64,000 bases of DNA from JBKBUF01 sp046290815 (GCA_046290815.1 JBKBUF010000001.1:186001-250000); one strand, 5' to 3'; positions 17,649-27,485 are shown, counted from the first letter of the stretch. Notes: generated from the sequence alone by a model not told the origin. Numbers and translations are program-made.

Positions 17649-19252
17649 ACCGTTTCCTTTGCAAAAGCCGAGCTGTTATGTTCTGAGAAGAACGAAAACT
17701 TCAGCTTAGGACGGTTCTCGATCTGAACATTAAGGCTCCAGGATGAATCTGCAAGAAATACCAGTCTGTCATCTTTATCATAAGCAATGCTATGCGCTTT
17801 CATTGAAATAAAATCTGCTAAAGCTTTCTTATCATCAGATTCTACCCAGCAGGCTTTATAAATATTCAATGGATAGAAATTGCAGGATGCGCCATATTCA
17901 TGCAACAGTCGGTATTGAATTACGTCAAACTGAAGTTCACCTACCGTTCCGATAATCTTTCTGTTTCCGGGTTGCTGAATAAACAACTGAGCAACGCCTT
18001 CATCTGACAACTGTCTTATACCTTTATCAAGTTGTTTTGATTTCATCGGATCAGCATTTACCACCTCTCGGAAAATCTCGGGAGAAAAGCTTGGAATACC
18101 TTTAAACATCAGTTCTTCACCTTCAGTCAATGTATCGCCAATCTTAAAGTTTCCTGTATCATATAATCCTACCACATCTCCCGGATATGCTTCTTCCAGA
18201 ATGCTTTTATCCTGTGCCATAAAGGTCACCGGCGAACTGAATTTAATTTTCTTGTTCAGGCGCACATGGTGAAAGAATTTATTTCTTTCAAACTTTCCTG
18301 AGCAGATTCTGACAAATGCAATTCTATCCCGGTGTCTCGGATCAAGGTTAGCATGGATTTTAAATACAAAACCTGTAAAGTTCTTTTCTGCAGGATCTAC
18401 TTCTCTTTTGTTGGTAGGCCGGCCTACAGGAGTTGGAGCGATTTCAATAAAGGTCTCCAGCAACTCTTTCACACCGAAATTATTGTAGGCACTACCAAAA
18501 AACACTGGAGCCAAATTTCCTTTTATGTATTCCTCTCTGTTGAAAGGTTCATAAACGCCCTGAATTAGTTCAACATCCTCTCTGAGTTTGGCAGCATATT
18601 TTCCTATTTGCTGATCGAGCATGGGGTCATTCAGGTCCTTAATTTCCATTACATCTTTTTCGATGCTGGTTTTATTGGGACGGAAAAGATACAAGCTTTG
18701 GTTATAGACGTTATAAACACCCTGGAAAGTGCTTCCCATACTGATAGGCCAGCTTAATGGCTGTACTTTAATATTTAGCTTTTCCTCCAGCTCATCCAGC
18801 AGATCGAAAGGGTCTTTTCCTTCCCTGTCCAGTTTATTGATGAAAACAATAACCGGAGTATTTCTCATTCTGCAGACCTCCATCAGCCTCTCAGTTTGTG
18901 CTTCCACCCCTTTTACACAGTCAATAACCAGGATAACGCTGTCAACAGCTGTCAAAGTCCTGTAAGTATCTTCAGCAAAGTCTTTGTGACCGGGAGTGTC
19001 CAGAAGGTTAATTTTTACTCCGTTGTATTCAAAACCCATTACGGAAGTTGCCACCGAAATACCTCTCTGCTTTTCAATTTCCATAAAGTCTGAAGTTGCA
19101 GTTTTCCCTATTTTGTTGGACTTTACAGCACCTGCTGTCTGGATGGCACCACCAAATAACAGGAATTTTTCAGTAAGTGTTGTCTTTCCGGCATCGGGGT
19201 GGCTGATAATGGCAAAAGTTTTACGTTTATTGATTTCTGATAAATAACTCAT
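17645..19252 (-). CDS. prfC: peptide chain release factor 3
   Basis: 535 residues from MSYLSEINKRKTFAIISHPD. The GTPase motifs are intact: SHPDAGKTTLTEK (G1), LLDTPGHKDFAEDTYRTL (G3) and FINKLDREG (G4). The remaining domains match RF3: GSTFQGVYN, VFFGSAYNNFGV and GELQFDVIQYRL. RF3 is the GTPase that recycles RF1/RF2 after peptide release. The frame extends 16 codons upstream to 19300, but RF3 homology starts at the ATG at 19252. A large hairpin (19356-19407) lies upstream. Confidence 0.97.
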   Translation of the reverse strand: MSYLSEINKRKTFAIISHPDAGKTTLTEKFLLFGGAIQTAGAVKSNKIGKTATSDFMEIEKQRGISVATSVMGFEYNGVKINLLDTPGHKDFAEDTYRTLTAVDSVILVIDCVKGVEAQTERLMEVCRMRNTPVIVFINKLDREGKDPFDLLDELEEKLNIKVQPLSWPISMGSTFQGVYNVYNQSLYLFRPNKTSIEKDVMEIKDLNDPMLDQQIGKYAAKLREDVELIQGVYEPFNREEYIKGNLAPVFFGSAYNNFGVKELLETFIEIAPTPVGRPTNKREVDPAEKNFTGFVFKIHANLDPRHRDRIAFVRICSGKFERNKFFHHVRLNKKIKFSSPVTFMAQDKSILEEAYPGDVVGLYDTGNFKIGDTLTEGEELMFKGIPSFSPEIFREVVNADPMKSKQLDKGIRQLSDEGVAQLFIQQPGNRKIIGTVGELQFDVIQYRLLHEYGASCNFYPLNIYKACWVESDDKKALADFISMKAHSIAYDKDDRLVFLADSSWSLNVQIENRPKLKFSFFSEHNSSAFAKETV

Positions 19253-19355
19253 TGATGATAAAGGGAATTGAATTAATGGATAATCATGAGACCTTCGCAA
19301 ATTGCGGGGAAGATGATAACGGCGTTAAAGCGGCGTATTGGCAATATGAAGGACA

Positions 19356-19407
19356 GCTCTCATTTTGTCGCAAGGTATAAAATCTATACCTTAAGACAAA
19401 ACAGAGC
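19356..19407. other. long imperfect hairpin between the GH44 gene and prfC
   Basis: GCTCT, ATTTTGTC and AAGGTATA on the left pair with TATACCTT, GACAAAA and AGAGC on the right, giving about 20 paired bases, two small internal loops and a 5-nt apical loop. It lies 18 bp past the GH44 stop and about 100 bp before the prfC start. No U-tract follows on either strand, so it is not a textbook terminator. Confidence 0.6.
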
Positions 19408-19424
19408 ATTTAAAAATTCCCGAT

Positions 19425-21281
19425 CTACTCTTTAATAAATTTAATTACTTTGGATTCATCCTGTTTACCGATTTCAATAAAATAAACCCCTTTAATAACA
19501 GAACTTATGTCCAAACCATCTCCGGATTTCATCCGCTTTTCCAATATGGTTTTGCCTAAGGCATCTCTTATAGTAAGTTTATATTCACCTTGTTCTCCAG
19601 AATGCAGGAACAATTTATCTGAACCGGGATTTGGGTATAATTTAAGATCAAAAAACTTTTCACTCCAAGCACCGGTAACCGGGGAATCAGTTGGTATCTG
19701 TATCATGGTAACAGATAAGCTTGGTGCGGTAAATTCAATAGAAGCTTCTGTTATATTAAAAGTCAAATTTTGCAGAGCATTTGAAGTTTTAGAGTTAAAA
19801 GTTTCTGTGGAGGGCAAACCTGAAATTCTAAAGCCATTTACAACAGAAGCCGATGGAATATAATTATTAAGATTGATTCTTACTGGTCTGGAATTACTTT
19901 TATCTCTGTTTACAATTGCAATCATTAAAGAATCACCGTCGGCAGACACAGATGAATAACCTGAGACAAAAGTTTCATTATCAGAAGTTGTTTTAACGGC
20001 AATCTTTCCGAAATAATTACTAAACAAGTTAAGTATTTCCCATTGTCCGGTATACCAGTCCCATGGAGTAAAAATCTCTACCCCGTTGTTAGCAAAAGTT
20101 CCAAGATGTGAAGCATACCAGCATGATACAACATTTGGATTTGTATTAATAGCTCCGCATTCTGTAACTCCGAAAGATACCTTATGATCAGTTCCCATAT
20201 ATTTAGTTAGCCAATCTTCACATCTTCCGAAAAAGTATTCTTTGTTAATATTATTATCCCAGCCTGAAGTGCCTGATAACTTTACACCGTTTGCCTGAGG
20301 ATAGATATAATCCCGGTCGAACCATACCCGGTGTAATTGTAAAGTAAGATCAATATTCGATTGTGTATTTGGATAAAAATGAACAGCCAGAACATCCAAT
20401 AGTTTAATACCGGAAGCATTCTGTTCTTTTGCAATTTTCTTTATAAAATATTCCATCCAGCAATATTGGTTACCATCGTCCGGATCTGTAACCTTTGTAT
20501 TATTCCAGGCATACCATTGCCATTCGTTAGGTGAAATAGGACCTATAAGTTTTATATCCGGATATAACTCCCGGGCTTTTTTAGCGACAGTAATATACTT
20601 TTCCAGATATTGATCTGCGGTTATTGCACCAATGGCATCATCATGAGTGTACTGCCAGATCTCCGGCTCATTATCCATACTCCAATACTTTAACCTCTCC
20701 ATATTATATCCTAAAGTATTTTTCCAATAAGGAATAATTGCCGTGGTAGAGTCCGCAGGCCAGTTCATCAGATAAAGATCAGGGTTTCCGTTACCGGCAT
20801 CAGGTCCGCCTCCTCCTGCCCAGTTGTTTGTGACGCCTGACCAATATTGAGAATTGTTATAAGCCCAATCATTGAAATTGTATTGATTGGAGGAAGCTAC
20901 TTTACCTAATAATTGGAAAGAAAATAATCCCATCGTATTACCGGTTTGATTTAGTAATACGGAAGCCTTATAATCCCAATCCTGAGAGTAAACATTATTA
21001 TACCAGTCAGGATGGCTTGTAAGCTTTCTTTTCCAGTTGTATTTGGTACTGTTATTTCCATTGCCTTCTCTGAACATTCTTAATCCTGCATCTCTGTATC
21101 TGGTAAGGTTAGTTAAGGTAGTAGGTTGAGAAGGATTCCCGGATAGATTATTATTTCTTCCGTAAATCCAAGGTGATATAGGCTTCCTTTCCAAAGAAGG
21201 ATCAACTGATAAGTTTACAGTTTGTGCGAAATAGCAATGAGATGAAAAAAAAAATAGCAAAAAAAATGAGATTGATTTCAT
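19425..21281 (-). CDS. secreted glycoside hydrolase family 44 endoglucanase/xyloglucanase with T9SS domain
   Basis: 618 residues. Signal peptide 1-19 ends YFAQ. The GH44 TIM barrel spans about 20-450: PISPWIYGRNNN, RLKYWSMDNEPEIWQYTHDD with the acid/base Glu near 204, IGPISPNEWQWY, LLDVLAVHFYPN, and VTECGAINT with the likely nucleophile Glu near 373. A beta-sandwich region follows, then a type A T9SS domain (about 545-618, LKLYPNPGSDKLFL to KVIKFIKE). GH44 enzymes cleave beta-1,4-glucan, often xyloglucan. No carbohydrate-binding module is visible. It follows the GH9 gene at 45 bp on the same strand, so the two are probably one operon. Confidence 0.85.
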   Translation of the reverse strand: MKSISFFLLFFFSSHCYFAQTVNLSVDPSLERKPISPWIYGRNNNLSGNPSQPTTLTNLTRYRDAGLRMFREGNGNNSTKYNWKRKLTSHPDWYNNVYSQDWDYKASVLLNQTGNTMGLFSFQLLGKVASSNQYNFNDWAYNNSQYWSGVTNNWAGGGGPDAGNGNPDLYLMNWPADSTTAIIPYWKNTLGYNMERLKYWSMDNEPEIWQYTHDDAIGAITADQYLEKYITVAKKARELYPDIKLIGPISPNEWQWYAWNNTKVTDPDDGNQYCWMEYFIKKIAKEQNASGIKLLDVLAVHFYPNTQSNIDLTLQLHRVWFDRDYIYPQANGVKLSGTSGWDNNINKEYFFGRCEDWLTKYMGTDHKVSFGVTECGAINTNPNVVSCWYASHLGTFANNGVEIFTPWDWYTGQWEILNLFSNYFGKIAVKTTSDNETFVSGYSSVSADGDSLMIAIVNRDKSNSRPVRINLNNYIPSASVVNGFRISGLPSTETFNSKTSNALQNLTFNITEASIEFTAPSLSVTMIQIPTDSPVTGAWSEKFFDLKLYPNPGSDKLFLHSGEQGEYKLTIRDALGKTILEKRMKSGDGLDISSVIKGVYFIEIGKQDESKVIKFIKE

Positions 21282-21326
21282 AGAAAATTTTTAGGTGGTT
21301 AAATGAAAAAATCCAAAATGATCAAA

Positions 21327-24300
21327 TTAACCTTTGATCATTTTGGTGAAGTAAATTTTATCCTTGATTCTAATCTGAACAAGATACATGCCTTCAGCAA
21401 GTTCCTCTCCAAGTTCAAATTCCTTGCTGCTTGACCCGTTGAGAAATGCAAGAGGTTTTCCAGAAAGATCCAGAACCCTTATTTCCACCTCAGCATAAGA
21501 AGGCATAGAAACCTTAAGCCTGGTTGTTTTGGTGAAAGGATTAGGCGCAAGATGGATGGTCGGCTCATCCCACACGACAGAAATTACATTGCTAAATTCT
21601 TCGGAACCATCCTTATCAACTTGCTTCAATCGGTAATAATTAACTCCAATTGCAGGATTCTCATCCATAAAATTATAGGTTAAAACTTTGCTGCTGTTAC
21701 CGGCAGCAGGTACTGATCCAATTGTGCTGAATCCTGATTCAGGATTAGATGACTTCTGAATTTCAAAAAATTTGCTGTTGCTTTCAGATGCAGTGCTCCA
21801 GTTTAATATTGCACTGCCGTTAACTAATTCACCTCCGAAACTGAATAGAATTACAGGAGTCGGAGTTTCACAGCCTCCTACCCTTGCGATTACCGGTAAG
21901 CGGTCACAAGGACTACCGGTCTGGATATTCCAGTCGTAGAAATACATATATTCATTTGCCCCGCTACCACCAGACTCACCGGTGATTGAAACAATCGGGC
22001 TTGCGCAGCTAGGATAACAATAATTATAAGAAGCAGGTCCGGCACTCCATAATGGATCGCCGTTGATTGAGCCTTTGCTTGTTAATCTCATTCTCAGGTT
22101 AGGCCCCCAGGCAGATTCAATATTAAATCCGGTAAAGTTAAACTGTATCAATTGTCCATTACCTGTTGTAACTGTAGTGGCGTTGGATGTAAATGTCCTG
22201 GCGGGAACTAAAGGATTTCCTGAACCATCCAGGACTTCAACTGTAATTTGTCCGGACCCATCCGAATAAATGTTCCATGGAATTTTAAAAGAGTTTATAG
22301 TAAAATTGGAATGAGCTGTAAAATGAAGCTGATTTCCTGCGCTTATTCCCCAGTTGGTGCCGGCCCCTAATGTTGTTGCAGGACCTACATTACCTGCCGC
22401 TGCATTCATATTCTGAACATAGAAGGTGGTAGTGGTTGAAACAGAGGTTGAAAATGTCAATGTACCTGTACCTCCTGCCAATGGTGAACCACCAGTTGCC
22501 GTACTATACCAGTTGTAGTTAGTTCCGCTGGCGTTGGTTATAGACAAATTAGCTACACCTGAGCTATTAATACAAGCATCGACAGGAGTAGGATTATTGC
22601 TGGTAATTCTTATTGTATCTGAGTTGGTGCATGAGCCTGCAGTAGCCACAAGTCTGTAAAATCCGGGTACTCTTGCCATGTTATAAGTAGAAGATGTAGC
22701 TCCATACAGATTACTATAAGGTCCTGCAAGGCTTGTTGAAAATTGCCATTGCCATGTTGTTCCTGCAGGGAATGAAGATGTATTGGATGGAGCCAGATTT
22801 ACAAAAGCCGGGCTGCATAATGCTGCAGGATCAGGGCCGAGATTTGGCTTTGAAATTACATTTCTTATCCATATTGTATCTCTCTTTGTACAAGGTCCAC
22901 CTGCATATGAAGAATCTCTTTCTACAATGTAACCACCAAGAGAGTTAGCATTGTAAGTCTGACTTGTTGCTCCGGCAATCAAAGTTTTGGTAGCACCATT
23001 CCAGGTATACCATCTGTAGCTGATTGATCCACCGGCAGCACCTGCATTGGCATTTAATGTAACAGGCAATGTCGTTCCGGAGCAGGTTGAAAGGTCTGGT
23101 CCTAAATTGGGCTGTCGGCAAGTTGCACAGCTGATATTAAACGGAGAAAGCCTTTCATTAATAAAAGCAAGAGCTCCGACCAGACCTGCGTTGTAATCAA
23201 CACATACTTCAGAATTTACATAATCATTTCTGTCGTCATTGTAAGTTCCGTCTCTTTGTCCACCTACCAGGGCGCCAAGCTGCCTGTTCTTTGCCGGTAT
23301 GGTAATTACAGTTGCGTTGCCGGGATTATCATCTCGCAAGTATGCATTTCTATGGTGAGGATATTGAGGAGTAATATAAGGACCGCCTGCGGCTGGTTCA
23401 AATCCGACAATGTATGATCTTTTAGGTCCATTCTTACCCATGATATAATCAACATCATTGTAAATAGCATTGAGAACAGCGGCAGTGGTATTGTTATTTA
23501 ATTTAGAATATAGCGCAATCAAGAAGGCAGCGTTACCATTGTATCTGAGTCGTCCCCATGTTCCATATGCAGTATAAACTCCTGCCCCGTTTCTGCTTCC
23601 TGCAGCGAGGTAATGTCCGGTAATTCTGTTGTTGAACCTTGTTAATGCTGATGCATTACCTAATTTGGCAAGATTATACAGGCCAAGCTCACCGTGATTT
23701 GCATAGTCAAAAGACCAGCCTACATTATGACTAACCCCCGCTTCATGTGTGAATGCCTCTGTTCTGTAAGCTGCATTATTGGTAGTCCAATATAATTCTG
23801 CACAACAGCTGACAAATGCATCTCTTGCATCTCTGGCTGCAGGATAAAAACCACCAAAGCATGTACCTGCTACATTTCCGGTTCTTGTTCTGGCATAGTT
23901 ATATGCATTAACAGCATGGGTTAAGCAAAGCGCAGCATAAGCCGCATCATATGGTTCATAAAGTCTGGCCATCAAAGCAAGAGTGGCCCCTGCATGCGCA
24001 GCCATCGATCCGTCATTGGGATTTTTACAGGAAGGTCTGCGGGCACCGGGAGTCCCATTGTCATTGTTTCCACCATTATTTACATCGTTTGTCTGCATTT
24101 TTACCGCAGTTTCCCAACGACAGTGATCCCCAGGACAACCTCCGTTACCTACCTGATACCAGAAAGTGGTTCCGTTAGGCGTACATTTAATAAAAAAATC
24201 AGTGGCATGCTTAACTTCCTCCAAAACATCCGGAATACAGTTGGGGTCATGACCAGTTCCTTCATAATTGTACTGACCGCTATTTTTATAACCGGTATAT

Positions 24301-24671
24301 TGATAAGTATACCAATCACCATATCCGGCAGGAAATTCAGAATATCCTTTTAAAAGTACATATGCGGAATAAAATTGTGTCTGTCCGAATTTTACATGGT
24401 CACCACAGTCATGCCATCCGCCTGATAAATCCACATTATCTGTTGTATTTCTATCTGCCCTGAATGCCAAACCCCGGATGGCTTCATTGCCACCTGTATG
24501 AAGGTGGTTGTGAAGCGTCCAATTGTGTTCACCTGATCTTTGTGCTCCGTAAAACCTTGTGGTCATCCACAAAGCTTTGCGGTAATCGTTAAGAGTAAAT
24601 GTTTGTGCAAACGTAGATTCAAAAAATCCAACAAACAGTAATACTATAACTAAAAAGGGAGTTTTATTCAT
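21327..24671 (-). CDS. secreted GH9 cellulase with Ig-like domains and T9SS sorting domain
   Basis: 1114 residues. Signal peptide 1-22. The GH9 catalytic domain spans about 25-510: GGWHDCGDHVKFGQTQ (catalytic Asp pair near 87) and DYVNSEVCVDYNAGLVGAL (catalytic Glu near 484). Two or more Ig-like modules with NLGPD starts follow (about 515-765), then a beta-sandwich region containing a cysteine pair (about 770-925), a fibronectin-like module (930-1040) and a type A T9SS domain (about 1040-1114, IHLAPNPFTKTTRLKV to FTKMIKG). GH9 enzymes hydrolyse cellulose endo- or processively. No typical CBM3 is seen, fitting cytophagal cellulases. The leader has a promoter-like site at 24701-24731. Confidence 0.93.
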   Translation of the reverse strand: MNKTPFLVIVLLFVGFFESTFAQTFTLNDYRKALWMTTRFYGAQRSGEHNWTLHNHLHTGGNEAIRGLAFRADRNTTDNVDLSGGWHDCGDHVKFGQTQFYSAYVLLKGYSEFPAGYGDWYTYQYTGYKNSGQYNYEGTGHDPNCIPDVLEEVKHATDFFIKCTPNGTTFWYQVGNGGCPGDHCRWETAVKMQTNDVNNGGNNDNGTPGARRPSCKNPNDGSMAAHAGATLALMARLYEPYDAAYAALCLTHAVNAYNYARTRTGNVAGTCFGGFYPAARDARDAFVSCCAELYWTTNNAAYRTEAFTHEAGVSHNVGWSFDYANHGELGLYNLAKLGNASALTRFNNRITGHYLAAGSRNGAGVYTAYGTWGRLRYNGNAAFLIALYSKLNNNTTAAVLNAIYNDVDYIMGKNGPKRSYIVGFEPAAGGPYITPQYPHHRNAYLRDDNPGNATVITIPAKNRQLGALVGGQRDGTYNDDRNDYVNSEVCVDYNAGLVGALAFINERLSPFNISCATCRQPNLGPDLSTCSGTTLPVTLNANAGAAGGSISYRWYTWNGATKTLIAGATSQTYNANSLGGYIVERDSSYAGGPCTKRDTIWIRNVISKPNLGPDPAALCSPAFVNLAPSNTSSFPAGTTWQWQFSTSLAGPYSNLYGATSSTYNMARVPGFYRLVATAGSCTNSDTIRITSNNPTPVDACINSSGVANLSITNASGTNYNWYSTATGGSPLAGGTGTLTFSTSVSTTTTFYVQNMNAAAGNVGPATTLGAGTNWGISAGNQLHFTAHSNFTINSFKIPWNIYSDGSGQITVEVLDGSGNPLVPARTFTSNATTVTTGNGQLIQFNFTGFNIESAWGPNLRMRLTSKGSINGDPLWSAGPASYNYCYPSCASPIVSITGESGGSGANEYMYFYDWNIQTGSPCDRLPVIARVGGCETPTPVILFSFGGELVNGSAILNWSTASESNSKFFEIQKSSNPESGFSTIGSVPAAGNSSKVLTYNFMDENPAIGVNYYRLKQVDKDGSEEFSNVISVVWDEPTIHLAPNPFTKTTRLKVSMPSYAEVEIRVLDLSGKPLAFLNGSSSKEFELGEELAEGMYLVQIRIKDKIYFTKMIKG

Positions 24672-24700
24672 TAGTTTAGTTCAGTTTGTTTATATGCCAA

Positions 24701-24731
24701 TAAAATTATGTAATTTCTTTGATAAAGACAA
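24701..24731 (-). promoter_or_regulatory. candidate promoter of the GH9-GH44 unit
   Basis: On the minus strand TTG (24729-24731) is followed by a 20-nt spacer and TAATTTTA (24701-24708), close to TTG-N19-TAnnTTTG. It lies 30 bp before the GH9 ATG at 24671, a sensible distance for a short leader. Confidence 0.4.
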
Positions 24732-24925
24732 TAATTTAGATCATTTAACTTAAAAAAAATGTTTTTGTTTAATGTTTTCTGGTTTTTGTTATATACAAGA
24801 AATTGAATTATTATACGATAAATTATTGTTAAAGATTTGAGTTTCCTGTATTTAATTTATATTTTATATAAATATTTTAAATTAAAGAGAATCTAAAAAT
24901 TTTTGATACCGATGAAAGAATTTCT

Positions 24926-25219
24926 ATGATAAACGCATTGGTTTTAATAATTGCTTTTTCTTACCGGGTTGGAAGAGGGATTTCTGCTGCTTTGGAAGAC
25001 CTGTTTAAAAAAGAAAAGGAGTCGCTGGTTTTTATGGTGGATGAATCTTCAACTCGGAGTGCAAAGGAAAAATCTGCAGTTTCTATTATGCCTTATTGGG
25101 TTAAACACAACAGGAATTTTGTGGAGGCTAAATTAATTTCACCGGAATCCTCATCAGGAACCGAAATAATCTTAACTGAAAACCCGGATTTAGGATCTTT
25201 TAAAATATACCTTAATTGA
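24926..25219 (+). CDS. hypothetical protein, 97 residues
   Basis: An ATG-started frame with plausible codon use, a hydrophobic N-terminus (INALVLIIAFSYRVGRG) and a hydrophilic remainder ending FKIYLN. I recognise no family. It fills the space between the GH9 start and the convergent 104-residue gene, ending 3 bp before that gene's stop. The 5' flank is very AT-rich and shows no clear promoter. It could be a small real gene or the remnant of something longer. Confidence 0.4.
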   Translation: MINALVLIIAFSYRVGRGISAALEDLFKKEKESLVFMVDESSTRSAKEKSAVSIMPYWVKHNRNFVEAKLISPESSSGTEIILTENPDLGSFKIYLN

Positions 25220-25222
25220 TTT

Positions 25223-25537
25223 TTATAAATCCTCCTTCTCATAACCACCCATGCAATCTAGACAAGCATTAGCAAAGGCATCATATTCATCATAGGCAGC
25301 GCCGGGAATACCAAAAAGGGTAATAACTCTATCAATTCTGATTATTTGCCCGGTATCAAGCTCAAGGAACATACCCTGATTTTGAATTTCCTCCAACTTC
25401 AATATCTTTCCATAAGCTTCGCAGATGTTTTCTTCTTTACAGAAATAAAAAATTTTCCCGGACTTTGCTTTGATGATCTCTTCCTCGATAACCTCTCTAT
25501 ACTCCCACGGAACAGGTAAATAGGATGAATCTTCCAT
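25223..25537 (-). CDS. small acidic protein of unknown function, possibly Rof-like
   Basis: 104 residues without a signal. It begins YLPVPWEYREVIEEEII and has a predicted short beta-strand core (KIFYFCKEEN, GMFLELDTGQIIRIDRVITL) that resembles the Sm-like fold of Rho-binding antiterminators (Rof), where a Y-P start and an IRLDRI-like strand recur. That resemblance is by eye only. The C-terminus ANACLDCMGGYEKEDL holds a CxxC pair, which Rof does not need. It lies 85 bp after the beta-propeller gene on the same strand, leaving cotranscription possible. Confidence 0.6.
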   Translation of the reverse strand: MEDSSYLPVPWEYREVIEEEIIKAKSGKIFYFCKEENICEAYGKILKLEEIQNQGMFLELDTGQIIRIDRVITLFGIPGAAYDEYDAFANACLDCMGGYEKEDL

Positions 25538-25622
25538 AGAATGAATTCTTTTTTTTTATAACAACTAACCAATTAAAAAGGTGTAGGCAATCATAATCTA
25601 ATAACTTAATAGGAATTTTAAA

Positions 25623-27485
25623 TCAATATACAGGAACTAATCCTTCATCATAAACGATCTTTTCTATTTTTCCAAAATCAGGAAATGTCTTAATGCAACC
25701 GTCATAATCACACGACCAGCTTCCTTCCACCTCTTCTTGTTTAGAACCACGTTCTATCCTATTCTGCCCAATTGCATCTGCTGTATAATATGTAGTGATT
25801 ACTGTTTTCTTAGCATAATAACTTCCTCTTCCTTTACATCTTGGACATGGCACCAATACTTTTCTAGGAATTTTTCCAATTTGGTACCGTTGATTTTTAG
25901 GATTCAGTTGGTGTGCCTTATCATAATCTGCAATAGCATTACCAAATTTTTTCAACACATTGTAATTGTGAGCACGCTCATAATAATATCTATCATTATT
26001 GGGATTGAGATTAATAAGTTTAGTAAGGTAAAAGATGCGAGATTCAGGTGGACCACTTTGATAGAGTCTTTTAAAGGTTTCTTCGTCTTTATAATAACAA
26101 CGTGCATACTCAATAGAATTTTTATCCTTAACTTTCAACCCGATCTCATCATATTGTTTATTAATAAATTCAAGTTTGGATACTAAACTATCTGTTGCTT
26201 TAATTTTATCAATCATTTTCAGGTCTTCCTTTTCCTTATCAAATAACTGTTTAGAATTAAAATATTTCGCTCTTGCCTGATAGGTACAGATTAAGTATGG
26301 ACATAAATTTATTGCCTCATTGTAATAGGTAAGTGCATTCGCCTGATTTCCGTAAAAAACCTCACCCTCTCCTTCAAAGAATTTTAATATTCCGTCCTTT
26401 ACACCAGATTCAAATTTATATTTTTTTGCCCAAGCCTCCTCCCATGCCTTTTTTTCTTGATCTGCCAACAACTGCCTTTGAATATGAAGATTATCCATTG
26501 ATTTTTTTGCATCTTTATACCATCCATTGATTTTTTCCCAGGTTTCTCCGTTGTTTCCGGATCTATATAGAAAACCATTAGACACCAGAAACAAATACTT
26601 ATCATTTATTGCATAATCAGATATAAAATAATTTTTGGGAAGATCCATTGGCAAATTCAACTTTGTCATTGTATTACCCATATCAGGAGAAAAATAAAGG
26701 TCATCTACAATATGGCCGATGATTCTTGTACTATCAATTTTGAAGCCGGAAAGCCTGGTATTATTTATGAGCACAGGAACATTAAGTCCATTATAATGGT
26801 ACATGCCACTAATAAAGGATTTTTTCTTTCCTTGTGCAGAAGTAAAGTAAACATCATTACCTTCAGACTCTCCATGAACAAACCAATTAAATTGTGTTCC
26901 CAAATCTTTAATTTGCCAGGTATCACCATTATCCATACTGGAATATACATTCTTGGCGGAAAAAGCTAATAAACCATTATAGGTATTAGTGATAAATTTA
27001 ATTTGCTCATTAATATTAATTTTGGGTTCCAACCATGTTTCTCCCTTATCATCTGAATAATACAATCCATAATCTTTATCCCAACAATCTCTCAATAAAA
27101 AAATCCTCCCATTTACAGTATAGCTTTTTATTAATCTTTGCAAAACCTGACCTTTGCTATTTCTGGTCATCTTGAATTTTATCGAATCCCCTGAGCAAGA
27201 CCAAATTTCATCATACTTTTTCCCTGTCAACATCACATCTCCTGAAACAGATATAACTGTCAACTCTTTGTAATCATCTACAGAATAAAAATACTTTTCA
27301 ATTGGAATAACTGATAATAACTGACCTTCCTCAGTAATGGTATAAACAACCGACATCCCTCCCAAGAAAATTTTATCTCCGTGGACGTCTAAGGAAAAAA
27401 CTAAAAGTTCATTTTGACTGAACCCCTGAAATTGAATTAAATTAAAGAATAAAAGAAAAGAAAAAATACGATATTGGGCTTTCAT
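25623..27485 (-). CDS. exported beta-propeller/TPR protein with C-terminal DnaJ-like zinc ribbon
   Basis: 620 residues. A signal peptide ends near GFSQ. Residues 25-330 hold sialidase-type Asp-box repeats (YYSDDKGETW, YSSMDNGDTW, YRSGNNGETW) pointing to a beta-propeller. A helical TPR-like region follows (about 340-540; YYNEAINLCPYLICTYQARA, YYYERAHNYNVL, NAIADYDKAHQLNPKN). The tail carries CPRCKGRGSYY and a later CDYDGC pair, a DnaJ-type CxxCxGxG zinc-binding element. No T9SS signal is present, so a periplasmic location is likely. The combination is unfamiliar to me and no function is inferred beyond protein binding. Confidence 0.8.
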   Translation of the reverse strand: MKAQYRIFSFLLFFNLIQFQGFSQNELLVFSLDVHGDKIFLGGMSVVYTITEEGQLLSVIPIEKYFYSVDDYKELTVISVSGDVMLTGKKYDEIWSCSGDSIKFKMTRNSKGQVLQRLIKSYTVNGRIFLLRDCWDKDYGLYYSDDKGETWLEPKININEQIKFITNTYNGLLAFSAKNVYSSMDNGDTWQIKDLGTQFNWFVHGESEGNDVYFTSAQGKKKSFISGMYHYNGLNVPVLINNTRLSGFKIDSTRIIGHIVDDLYFSPDMGNTMTKLNLPMDLPKNYFISDYAINDKYLFLVSNGFLYRSGNNGETWEKINGWYKDAKKSMDNLHIQRQLLADQEKKAWEEAWAKKYKFESGVKDGILKFFEGEGEVFYGNQANALTYYNEAINLCPYLICTYQARAKYFNSKQLFDKEKEDLKMIDKIKATDSLVSKLEFINKQYDEIGLKVKDKNSIEYARCYYKDEETFKRLYQSGPPESRIFYLTKLINLNPNNDRYYYERAHNYNVLKKFGNAIADYDKAHQLNPKNQRYQIGKIPRKVLVPCPRCKGRGSYYAKKTVITTYYTADAIGQNRIERGSKQEEVEGSWSCDYDGCIKTFPDFGKIEKIVYDEGLVPVY

